From assembly GCA_902773835.1 (NCBI GenBank), contig CACYFZ010000019.1, positions 1-49,771 of the forward strand: a stretch of DNA of 49,771 nucleotides. The letters are read 5' to 3'. Within the stretch, counting starts at the first letter, position 1; the number at the start of each line of letters is the position of its first letter. The notes beneath the pieces are model-generated. The model ran no database searches. It was given only the letters and a program-made list of their open reading frames with translations, and was not told the DNA's origin. The position numbers and the translations under genes are program-made. Below are positions 8,271 through 14,806 of the stretch, piece after piece. The stretch comes from an uncultured Eubacteriales bacterium. GTDB taxonomy: Bacteria > Bacillota > Clostridia > Peptostreptococcales > Anaerovoracaceae.

Positions 8271-8483
8271 ATGAAGCTCAGTGCACGTAATCAACTGAAA
8301 GGCACTATTACCGACATTCAGGAAGGCGCGGTCAACGGCATCGTTAAGATCGATATCGGCGGCGGCAACGTAGTCAGTTCAACGATTTCCATGAACGCTA
8401 TCAAGGAACTCGGACTGGAGGTCGGCAAGGAAGCCTACGCAGTCATCAAGGCCACATCCGTAATGATAGGTATAGACGACTGA
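8271..8483 (+). CDS. TOBE-domain molybdopterin/oxyanion-binding protein (molbindin)
   Basis: A 70-aa single-domain Mop/TOBE protein. MKLSARNQLKGTITDIQEGAVNG and the closing AVIKATSVMIGI are characteristic of molbindins, which bind molybdate or tungstate in the cytoplasm as oligomers. CGGAGG at 8257-8262 sets the ATG at 8271; the frame is open a few codons further up without a better start. It follows rubrerythrin by 21 nt and is closed by a terminator. No molybdate transporter is adjacent, so the link to rubrerythrin may only be co-transcription. Confidence 0.9.
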   Translation: MKLSARNQLKGTITDIQEGAVNGIVKIDIGGGNVVSSTISMNAIKELGLEVGKEAYAVIKATSVMIGIDD

Positions 8484-8504
8484 TGCAAATCAATATGATT
8501 GATG

Positions 8505-8536
8505 AAGAGGTTAGAAATTGTTCTCTAACCTCTTTT
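8505..8536 (+). terminator. Terminator after the molbindin gene
   Basis: Ten-bp stem AGAGGTTAGA/TCTAACCTCT followed by TTTT. Confidence 0.9.
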
Positions 8537-8774
8537 GCTATGAGAAATCTATTGTAGCCTTGCACCAACACTTGTACTTATTATCATGATGACTATAGAA
8601 ATCATCACTGTCTTGTGCTCACGCCTTTATTGTGTCTTAATCGGTCAAGCAATGAAGAGGATAAGTTATAACGGTTTATCAAATCATATTGACTGATTCC
8701 TTTTTCTTTCATTGTTTGCCAAAGTCTATCGTAAATTATCATTTCATTTCCGAATCCAAGTTAAAGCCTCTTAA
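8537..8774. other. AT-rich non-coding stretch
   Basis: I find no open frame with a ribosome site, no tRNA and no clear structured RNA here. It is visibly more AT-rich than flanking genes and marks the start of the patch that ends at the rubrerythrin fossil near 10111. Confidence 0.5.
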
Positions 8775-8827
8775 TTGAAATGTTAACGAGCATTCGACTA
8801 TAATGATATTGTCTGAAATAAGACAAT
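8775..8827 (+). promoter_or_regulatory. Promoter and inverted repeat before the zinc-ribbon/Ltp gene
   Basis: TTGAAA at 8775-8780 and TATAAT at 8799-8804 with an 18-bp spacer. Immediately downstream, ATTGTCT (8808-8814) and AGACAAT (8821-8827) form a 7-bp inverted repeat with a 6-nt loop over the expected start of transcription. Confidence 0.6.
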
Positions 8828-8850
8828 AAATCGTTGTAAGGAGATATTTC

Positions 8851-9735
8851 ATGAGTAGGAAATGTACAAAATGCGGATATCAAGGAGAATCTAAGTTCTG
8901 TCCTGAATGTGGCGGAGAAATGTTCGATATTGTTGAGGAGAAAACTGTCGATAATCCTGTTCCTGTAGATGTTGAAATCGAAACATCTGAAGATGCACCA
9001 ATAAAGAAGGAGAAGAGAAGAATCAACTTAAAGATACTTGCAGTTATTGCTTCAGCAATTGTTATTATTGCGATTGCGATATATCTGATGACTCCAATGA
9101 ATAGAGCGACATATAGTTCAGAAGCAGAAATGAAAAGCCATTGGCTAGGTGTATATGAGAAAGTGGGGGTAGGAGAAAAATACTTAGTGATTGATGAAAA
9201 TACAGTTGAGGAATTATTTGTTTTTTCAACGGGTGATGATACCTCTTTCGATTGGGATATTAAAGAATGGAACTATAAAAGAGGGTATATTGCAACAACA
9301 ACACAAAAAATAATTACTAAGAAAGATGGCACTTTAAAATTTGGAAATGACATATACAAGTGGTATGATGCTGAAGACTCTTATGAGGATGATTCTAAAG
9401 AGAACAAAGCTACAGAAGAAGAGACGGAAAAAGAGAGTGCGTCCGTAGGCGAAAAAAATGCACTGAAATCAGCAGAAGACTATCTGAGCCTATCAACAGG
9501 TTTTTCAGAAAATCGTCTCCGAGATCAGCTAGAATATGAGGGGTACGAATCGTCTGAGATTGATTATGCGCTTGATAATTGCGGTGCAGATTGGAGAGAA
9601 CAATGTAAAAAAGGTGCGCAGAGCTATCTAGATACTTCTATGTCATTCTCAAAACAAGGGTTAATTGACCAGCTTGTATACGAGGGGTTTGACGTTGACA
9701 TGGCGACCGAAGTTGTAGATGAAGTTTATCAATAA
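8851..9735 (+). CDS. Zinc-ribbon, single-TM protein with two Ltp-type repeats
   Basis: A 294-aa protein. A rubredoxin-like zinc ribbon (C5-x2-C8, C17-x2-C20) is followed by an acidic linker and one membrane helix at about 60-80 (KILAVIASAIVIIAIAIYLM). After a beta-rich middle come two C-terminal repeats at about 204-243 and 250-290. Each has the pattern A-x2-YL...FS-x-x-x-L-x-x-QL-x-YEG(Y/F), which matches the Ltp host-cell surface lipoprotein domain. The best-known Ltp protein, from phage TP-J34, blocks phage DNA injection. By topology the repeats would be outside. GGAG precedes the ATG, and codons are AT-richer than neighbours, suggesting transfer. Function here is unknown. Confidence 0.8.
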   Translation: MSRKCTKCGYQGESKFCPECGGEMFDIVEEKTVDNPVPVDVEIETSEDAPIKKEKRRINLKILAVIASAIVIIAIAIYLMTPMNRATYSSEAEMKSHWLGVYEKVGVGEKYLVIDENTVEELFVFSTGDDTSFDWDIKEWNYKRGYIATTTQKIITKKDGTLKFGNDIYKWYDAEDSYEDDSKENKATEEETEKESASVGEKNALKSAEDYLSLSTGFSENRLRDQLEYEGYESSEIDYALDNCGADWREQCKKGAQSYLDTSMSFSKQGLIDQLVYEGFDVDMATEVVDEVYQ

Positions 9736-9843
9736 CAATCAACCAATATTGTGAGCTTCTGTTCTTGAAAATGATATAGATTGAATGCTATTGTCTATTT
9801 GCATACAAGAGCACTAGATTAATAAATTGAGGAGAGGACAAAG

Positions 9844-10044
9844 ATGCTTAAAAAATGCCCGAAATGCGGTAATGTTACAGATTCAACATTCTGTGGAGAT
9901 TGCGGAACAGATTTATCAGATGTTCTTGAAATAGTTGAGCAGAAAGACGACACGAAAACAGATCAGCCTACAGGTATTGCTGAAAATGAAATAAGTGATG
10001 CGTCTGTGAATAGTTTTCAAACACCTCTCATAAACATCTCATGA
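9844..10044 (+). pseudogene. Truncated zinc-ribbon paralogue of the upstream gene
   Basis: A 66-codon frame starting MLKKCPKCGNVTDSTFCGDCG, with the same C5-x2-C8/C17-x2-C20 zinc ribbon as the 8851 gene and an acidic linker. It then ends abruptly. Its stop TGA (10042-10044) lies inside the rubrerythrin fossil that begins at 10040, so the natural 3' part (membrane helix and repeats) appears to have been deleted. GAGGAGAGG upstream is a good ribosome site, and TTGAAT (9781) with TACAAG (9804) could be a promoter, so a short peptide may still be made. Confidence 0.65.
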
Positions 10045-10111
10045 AATGGCAAGAGACGAGGCAAGACACGGAAAGGCATTTGCCGGTCTTCTCAAGAGAT
10101 ATTTCGGCTAA
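10040..10111 (+). pseudogene. 3' fossil of a second rubrerythrin gene
   Basis: These 72 nt encode the last 23 residues and stop of reverse rubrerythrin, protein-identical to the end of the intact gene (8178-8249). The DNA differs at 7 positions, all synonymous third bases. Similarity starts abruptly at the CATGAA codon pair; nothing upstream matches. The fragment must come from a copy that diverged under protein-level selection and was later cut by recombination. The last 20 bases also form, on the other strand, the end of the YwaF-like gene. Confidence 0.9.
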
Positions 10112-10871
10112 AACACTTCAGCATTCGGCAGCTAATGCCGGAGACAGTGATTATAGCTAATGCATAGAGTACCAGCCCGAAAGGGATATTGGTGCTCTTT
10201 TGTATTGCACCGACTATAGGCTGAGGTGAGACATGGAACGGATTCATATAGAACATGGCAGCGTAGCTATGCTCAATGCCTACTGAGCTTGCCATTAACG
10301 GTTCTGAGATTATGTTTATGCAGATGGCAATTATACAGCATCCTGCAAATAACATGCAGGTACGGGAAAAGTTTCCTGGAGACAAATCAGCCGCTTTTGA
10401 AAATATAATAAGAAAGGAAATAAAAAGTAACAGGCCGTGCCATATAAAGCCGTGCAGTGTCAGCCCAAGCTGAGGCCTTAAAAAGTCCTCGGGATATATA
10501 AGAGCTGCCAGGGCACTGATCGGAGTGAAACAAGCCATAAAAGTGAGTGATGCGCCACGAAACCTACCCTTAATAATAGGTAGTAAGATGCATAAATACA
10601 TCGGAACCGAGCAGAGCTGGAAGGGAAAGAACCACCAATCATAAACGCCGTTGTTCATAATGAAGGTAATATATATTTGCTTATGTATCTCCATCATCAG
10701 TAAGATAATTCCGATAAAGAAAAGAATGTGTATAATTCTCTCAGAGCTGATATGGCGAAGTTTCCACGCAGAAAACACTGCCGCAGTGCAGCATATGATC
10801 AAAGCGCATATGTGAAATGTACCGAACATTGTTGTCATGAAATAATAATATGCCTTTCTTATAAAGTTCAC
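10092..10871 (-). CDS. YwaF/TMEM164-family integral membrane protein
   Basis: A 259-aa polytopic membrane protein with about seven hydrophobic segments. WWFFPFQLCSVPMYLCILLP and the HGFIWHGLLL segment resemble the YwaF (TIGR02206) family, related to TMEM164 acyltransferases; the bacterial function is unknown. The start MNFIRKAYYYF is followed by the first membrane span. Its last residues (about KCFSRNIS) and stop are read from the complement of the rubrerythrin fossil, so its 3' end is at a recombination scar or was always convergent with a rubrerythrin gene. Confidence 0.75.
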   Translation of the reverse strand: MNFIRKAYYYFMTTMFGTFHICALIICCTAAVFSAWKLRHISSERIIHILFFIGIILLMMEIHKQIYITFIMNNGVYDWWFFPFQLCSVPMYLCILLPIIKGRFRGASLTFMACFTPISALAALIYPEDFLRPQLGLTLHGFIWHGLLLFISFLIIFSKAADLSPGNFSRTCMLFAGCCIIAICINIISEPLMASSVGIEHSYAAMFYMNPFHVSPQPIVGAIQKSTNIPFGLVLYALAIITVSGISCRMLKCFSRNIS

Positions 10872-10955
10872 AACTCCATTAAAGACTCTGCTTTTTCTTG
10901 TAAAGGAGAGTTTAATCAGGTATCATTTTTGGAGAGACTGTGAGGAGTTAAATAT

Positions 10956-11870
10956 ATGGACAGACTTAACAAGAACAGGAATATCGACATCATCGGCGTG
11001 CAGATTGACTTCGGTGCGGCGCAGAAGGGCGTAGCTATGGGACCGCTTGCGATTAGATATGCGGGACTTAAACCGGACCTCAGGAACCTTGGATATAATG
11101 TCATAGATAAGGGAGATATCGTACCGCCGGAAGATGGTATGAGCCTGAGAAATATGATTAATTTCGAGCAGGTAAACGCTACCAATAAAGAGTTATTTGA
11201 CAAGGTAACAGACAGTCTTAAGGACGGCCATATACCATTAGTTCTCGGCGGAGATCACAGCTTGGCTGCAGGCAGCATATCTGCAGTGGCCAAACATTAT
11301 GAGAATGAAGGCGAGATAGGCATCATATGGATAGACGCACACGGCGACTGGAATGATGATAAATCTACCATCAGCGGAAATATGCACGGAATGCCGTACT
11401 CCGCAGTATGCGGGTGGGGACCTGACAGCATGGTTGACTTCGGCCAGAAGCCTCATTTTGTATCTCCTGATAAGTGCGTTCAAATAGGAGGGCATGACTT
11501 CGACAGAGCGGAAGCGAGCAGAATGAAAGAAGCGGGCCTCCATGTGTATGCAATAGACGATATAGACAGGAAGGGTATGCATGATGCAATGGAAGAGGCA
11601 ATAAAAATTGCGGGAGAAGGCACTGTCGGAATACATCTCAGTTTCGATGTGGATGCCATCACACCGGAATATGCACCGGGAACGGGAACGCCTGTAGCTA
11701 ACGGCATAACGGCCAGAGAGGCCTTCCATGCAGTAGAGATGCTGGCAGATTCAGGCAAACTTATAAGTATGGATCTGGTTGAAGTTAATCCGATACTTGA
11801 TGAAAAGAATAAAACCGGGGAGCTGGCATCGGAATTGATACAGCTTGCCCTGGGTAAAAAAATGTATTGA
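10956..11870 (+). CDS. Arginase-family ureohydrolase, probably arginase
   Basis: A 304-aa ureohydrolase that would convert arginine to ornithine and urea with a dimanganese centre. Metal-ligand motifs are GGDHSLAAG, IDAHGDWND (usually DAHAD/DAHGD) and SFDVDAITPEYAPGTGTPV, with MDLVEVNP near the C-terminus, which favours arginase over agmatinase. The N-terminal QIDFGAAQKGVAMGPLAIR fits arginase substrate-loop order. GAGGAG at 10942 sets the ATG. It stands alone with its own terminator, divergent from the YwaF-like gene. Formiminoglutamase is a less likely alternative. Confidence 0.88.
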   Translation: MDRLNKNRNIDIIGVQIDFGAAQKGVAMGPLAIRYAGLKPDLRNLGYNVIDKGDIVPPEDGMSLRNMINFEQVNATNKELFDKVTDSLKDGHIPLVLGGDHSLAAGSISAVAKHYENEGEIGIIWIDAHGDWNDDKSTISGNMHGMPYSAVCGWGPDSMVDFGQKPHFVSPDKCVQIGGHDFDRAEASRMKEAGLHVYAIDDIDRKGMHDAMEEAIKIAGEGTVGIHLSFDVDAITPEYAPGTGTPVANGITAREAFHAVEMLADSGKLISMDLVEVNPILDEKNKTGELASELIQLALGKKMY

Positions 11871-11897
11871 ATATATTGTCCTTTTATTAGTGCAGAT

Positions 11898-11927
11898 AAA
11901 GCGTGAGATGATAAATCCCACGCTTTT
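11898..11927 (+). terminator. Terminator after the arginase gene
   Basis: AAAGCGTG pairs with CACGCTTT around a 13-14 nt loop, followed by T residues. Confidence 0.85.
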
Positions 11928-11984
11928 TCAATGATTTTAGGCTATTCGGCATAGACAAATTCTTGAAAAAATAAAAAATCTATA

Positions 11985-12032
11985 CAACTACATATTGACA
12001 CATTTTTGTGAGCAGAATACAATATATAGTGT
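11985..12032 (+). promoter_or_regulatory. nrdD promoter with tandem NrdR boxes
   Basis: TTGACA at 11995-12000 and TACAAT at 12018-12023 with an exact 17-bp spacer. ATACAATATATAGTGT at 12017-12032 matches the NrdR consensus (ACACWATATATWGTGT) in 15 of 16 positions and covers the -10. A weaker copy, CAACTACATATTGACA at 11985-12000 (10 of 16), covers the -35. The two start 32 bp apart, about three helical turns, as in known tandem NrdR operators. NrdR-dATP would occlude the promoter when deoxynucleotides are plentiful. Confidence 0.85.
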
Positions 12033-12034
12033 TC

Positions 12035-12063
12035 GAGAGCGGAACACGTTTTTTTACGCTCTC
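12035..12063 (+). other. Hairpin in the nrdD leader
   Basis: GAGAGCG (12035-12041) and CGCTCTC (12057-12063) form a perfect 7-bp stem with a 15-nt loop that carries an internal T run, in the 5' leader. There is no T tract after the stem, so it is not a normal terminator. Confidence 0.6.
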
Positions 12064-12110
12064 ATTTAAACAATCTTAAAACAGTATCACCGTTAAAAAG
12101 GAAGAGGGTT

Positions 12111-14390
12111 ATGAAAACAATTATTAAAAGAGACGGAAAGGAAGCACCGTTCGATGATTCAAAAATTTTCAACGCCATTTATGCAGCTAATAAAGCAGTA
12201 GACGGCGAGAAGATGTCAAGCATCGACTTCACATATCTGACTAAAAAGGTTGTGGAGAGACTCGACGGAGAGACTTGCACGGTAGAGCAGGTGCAGGACA
12301 TAGTAGAGCAGATGCTCATCAAATACGATTATGAGAAGACTGCAAAGGCATACATTCTCTATCGTGCGGAGCATGCCAAGATCAGAGAAGCTGAGTCGGA
12401 TCTGATGAACATCTACAATGAGCTTACATACTCATATTCCAAAGATGCCGATATTAAAAGAGAAAATGCCAATATCGACGGAGACACATCGATGGGCACC
12501 ATGCTCAAATACGGTTCCGAAGGTGCTAAGTATTACGTAGATAATTATGTTCTTCCTAAGGACATCGCTAAAGCACATATTAACGGTGATATTCACATTC
12601 ACGATAAAGACTTCTATATGCTCACTGAGACTTGCTGTCAGATTGACCTTATCAAACTGTTTAAGGATGGATTCTGCACAGGTCATGGTTATCTGAGAGA
12701 GCCTCAGTCAATCATGAGCTATGCATCGCTGGCTTGCATCGCAATTCAGGCCAACCAGAACGAGATGCACGGAGGACAGTCGGTTCCTAACTTCGACTAC
12801 TCGATGGCTCCGGGAGTTGCCAGAACATATATTAAAGAGTACTTCGCCGCACTCACAGAGATTGTTGCAGGTAAATTTGATCTTTCATATGTAGAGGCAA
12901 AGGACCTGACAGACAGAATCAAAGCTGAGGCAGAGATAATGCCTACCCTCTCGATGAACGGCGGATATGCAGACATTCTCGGCAAGTGGTATGACGGAGC
13001 GGGGACACTCCAGGGCATCAGCAAGGAAGCACTTGTTACATGCAACAGACAGGCTTCAGAGTCCGCATGGGCCCGCACCGATAAGATGACTTATCAGGCA
13101 ATGGAAGCTCTGATTCATAACCTTAATACAATGAACTCAAGAGCGGGCGCACAGGTTCCGTTCAGCTCCGTAAACTACGGAACAGATACAACACCTGAGG
13201 GAAGAATGGTTATCAAGAACCTCCTTCTTGCTACGGAAGCAGGCCTCGGAAACGGCGAGACACCTATCTTCCCTGTGCAGATATTCAAGGTAAAGGACGG
13301 CGTAAACTTCAATGACGGAGACCCTAACTACGACCTCTTTAAACTTGCCGTAAGATGCAGCGCCAAGAGACTCTTCCCGAACTTCAGCTTCCTGGACGCA
13401 CCGTTCAATCTGAAGTTCTACGAAGAAGGCAACTACAACCGCGAAGTTGCATACATGGGCTGCCGTACAAGAGTTATGGCCAACAGCCACAATCCTGAAA
13501 AGGCAGTTGTATGCGGAAGAGGAAACCTCAGTTTCACTTCCATCAACCTTCCGAGAATCGGAATAGAAGCCAACAGAGACTTCGACGTTTTCTATAAGAA
13601 ACTTGACGCAATGATGGATCTTGTTTCGAGACAGCTTCTGCACAGATTCAAGGTTCAGTGCGGAAAGAAGGGCAGAAACTATCCGTTCCTGATGGGACAG
13701 GGTATCTGGATTGATTCGGACGATCTCGGCCCTGATGACAGCGTAGCCGAAGTTCTGAAGAACGGAACTCTTTCAATCGGATTCATCGGACTTGCAGAGA
13801 CCATGAAGGCTCTTACAGGTAAGCACCATGCCGAGGATGAGAGAGTAAGAGAGCAGGCCTTTGAGATCATCAAACACATGAGAGACTTCTGCGACAGAAA
13901 GAGCGCGGAGACGGGCCTTAACTTCACACTTCTGGCCACTCCGGCAGAAGGCCTCTCCGGAAGATTTGTTAAGATCGACCGCGAGAAGTACGGAAAGATT
14001 GACGGAATTACGGACAGGAATTACTACACTAACTCATTCCATGTACCTGTATACTATCCGATCGGAGCATTCGAGAAGATTGATATCGAGGCACCGTATC
14101 ACGATCTGACCAATGCGGGACATATCAGCTATGTAGAACTTGACGGAGATACAGCCAAGAACCCTGAGGCATTTGAGTCTATTATCAGATACATGCAGCA
14201 GTCCGGTATCGGATACGGCTCAGTCAACCACCCTGTAGACAGAGACCCTGTTTGCGGATATACAGGTGTTATCGATGACGTATGCCCACGCTGCGGAAGA
14301 CGCGAAGGAGAGCCTGTAACGATTGAAAGACTGAACGAGCTAAGAATGAGATATCCGACAGTTCCGGTTCCTTGTGACTGTATTCACTAA
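12111..14390 (+). CDS. nrdD: Anaerobic ribonucleotide reductase catalytic subunit NrdD lacking the glycyl-radical loop
   Basis: A 759-aa class III reductase that makes dNTPs in anaerobes. The N-terminal ATP-cone (about 1-95, MKTIIKRDGKEAPFDDSKI) is followed by the barrel with EMHGGQSVPNFDYSM, VPFSSVNYGTDTTPEGR, the MGCRTRV segment (Cys451, likely thiyl-radical site) and GNLSFTSINLPRIG. The C-terminus has DPVCGYTGVIDDVCPRCGR, then ends PVPCDCIH. The expected RITGYL glycyl-radical segment is absent. The missing segment is a separate gene at 14566. Cysteines 715, 725, 728, 755 and 757 may bind zinc. Start follows GGAAGAGG. Confidence 0.95.
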   Translation: MKTIIKRDGKEAPFDDSKIFNAIYAANKAVDGEKMSSIDFTYLTKKVVERLDGETCTVEQVQDIVEQMLIKYDYEKTAKAYILYRAEHAKIREAESDLMNIYNELTYSYSKDADIKRENANIDGDTSMGTMLKYGSEGAKYYVDNYVLPKDIAKAHINGDIHIHDKDFYMLTETCCQIDLIKLFKDGFCTGHGYLREPQSIMSYASLACIAIQANQNEMHGGQSVPNFDYSMAPGVARTYIKEYFAALTEIVAGKFDLSYVEAKDLTDRIKAEAEIMPTLSMNGGYADILGKWYDGAGTLQGISKEALVTCNRQASESAWARTDKMTYQAMEALIHNLNTMNSRAGAQVPFSSVNYGTDTTPEGRMVIKNLLLATEAGLGNGETPIFPVQIFKVKDGVNFNDGDPNYDLFKLAVRCSAKRLFPNFSFLDAPFNLKFYEEGNYNREVAYMGCRTRVMANSHNPEKAVVCGRGNLSFTSINLPRIGIEANRDFDVFYKKLDAMMDLVSRQLLHRFKVQCGKKGRNYPFLMGQGIWIDSDDLGPDDSVAEVLKNGTLSIGFIGLAETMKALTGKHHAEDERVREQAFEIIKHMRDFCDRKSAETGLNFTLLATPAEGLSGRFVKIDREKYGKIDGITDRNYYTNSFHVPVYYPIGAFEKIDIEAPYHDLTNAGHISYVELDGDTAKNPEAFESIIRYMQQSGIGYGSVNHPVDRDPVCGYTGVIDDVCPRCGRREGEPVTIERLNELRMRYPTVPVPCDCIH

Positions 14391-14408
14391 GAAAAAGAGC
14401 AGAAGAAA

Positions 14409-14425
14409 ACAGTTTTTCAAACTGT
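14409..14425 (+). other. Hairpin after nrdD
   Basis: ACAGTTT/AAACTGT, a perfect 7-bp stem with a TTC loop, 19 nt after the nrdD stop. There is no T tract, so it may protect the 3' end or act as a weak terminator. Confidence 0.5.
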
Positions 14426-14452
14426 GACGGGATCACATAAAAACCCCCTCAG

Positions 14453-14501
14453 ACACTATATAATGTGTCTGGTCACTAAAAGATACAACAATATACAAGA
14501 A
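14453..14501 (+). promoter_or_regulatory. NrdR-like boxes upstream of the glycyl-radical subunit gene
   Basis: ACACTATATAATGTGT at 14453-14468 matches the NrdR consensus in 15 of 16 positions and is also a CAGACAC/GTGTCTG inverted repeat. A weaker copy, CAACAATATACAAGAA at 14486-14501 (9 of 16), starts 33 bp later. TATAAT is present inside the first box (14459-14464), but no good -35 matches it. TTGACT at 14503 and TAAAAT at 14531 are 22 bp apart. The operators are clear; the exact promoter is not. Confidence 0.7.
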
Positions 14502-14565
14502 TTTGACTTCACAAGGACCCTTTTTAGGAGTAAAATAATCGGGCAGGAATAATGGAGGTAAAGAT

Positions 14566-14733
14566 ATGAACAACAAGGTAGTTAAGAACGTAAACGGACA
14601 GGTTGGAGAAGGTATCGGATTCGAGAGAATCAGAAGAATTACAGGATACCTCGTAGGTACACTCGACAGATTCAACAACGGAAAAAGAGCCGAAGTAGAA
14701 GACAGAGTTAAGCACGGCCTCGGCAGAAACTAA
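14566..14733 (+). CDS. Free-standing glycyl-radical subunit of anaerobic ribonucleotide reductase
   Basis: A 55-aa protein beginning MNNKVVKNVNGQVGEGIGF and containing RRITGYLVGTLDRFNN, then KRAEVEDRVKHGL. This is the glycyl-radical loop that normally ends NrdD; the radical would be on Gly27 (TGYL). GGAGG at 14554-14558 with 7-nt spacing gives a strong start. The frame differs from nrdD, and 175 nt with NrdR-like boxes lie between, so it is not a readthrough product. A terminator follows, then nrdG. I infer that it docks with the 759-aa NrdD and is activated by NrdG, much as GrcA/YfiD supplies a radical domain to pyruvate formate-lyase. Confidence 0.92.
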   Translation: MNNKVVKNVNGQVGEGIGFERIRRITGYLVGTLDRFNNGKRAEVEDRVKHGLGRN

Positions 14734-14757
14734 TAGCCGAATTTAACTGATTACTGA

Positions 14758-14789
14758 ATAGTCGCCTGTTAATATGGGCGGCTATTTTT
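14758..14789 (+). terminator. Terminator between the glycyl-radical gene and nrdG
   Basis: ATAGTCGCC (14758-14766) pairs with GGCGGCTAT (14777-14785, one G-T) and is followed by TTTT. Read-through must reach nrdG unless nrdG has another promoter. Confidence 0.88.
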
Positions 14790-14806
14790 GTTAAAAGGAA
14801 AGAGTT

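Noticed and set aside
14257..14275. CGYTG near residue 715 of NrdD as the glycyl-radical site
   Set aside because: It belongs to the zinc-ribbon segment (CGYTG...CPRCG) and lacks the RxTGYL context; the genuine motif is in the 55-aa protein.
14450..14470. CAGACAC/GTGTCTG hairpin as a terminator of nrdD
   Set aside because: There is no T tract and the sequence matches the NrdR operator consensus in 15 of 16 positions, so an operator is the better explanation.
14391..14565. Frameshift or stop readthrough joining nrdD to its radical loop
   Set aside because: The gap is 175 nt, the frames differ, and the gap contains operator-like boxes and a clear start site for the small gene. A separate gene is the simpler reading.
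14433..14715. Two minus-strand open frames opposite the 55-aa glycyl-radical gene
   Set aside because: The plus strand has a strong ribosome site and a highly conserved family motif; the minus frames have neither.
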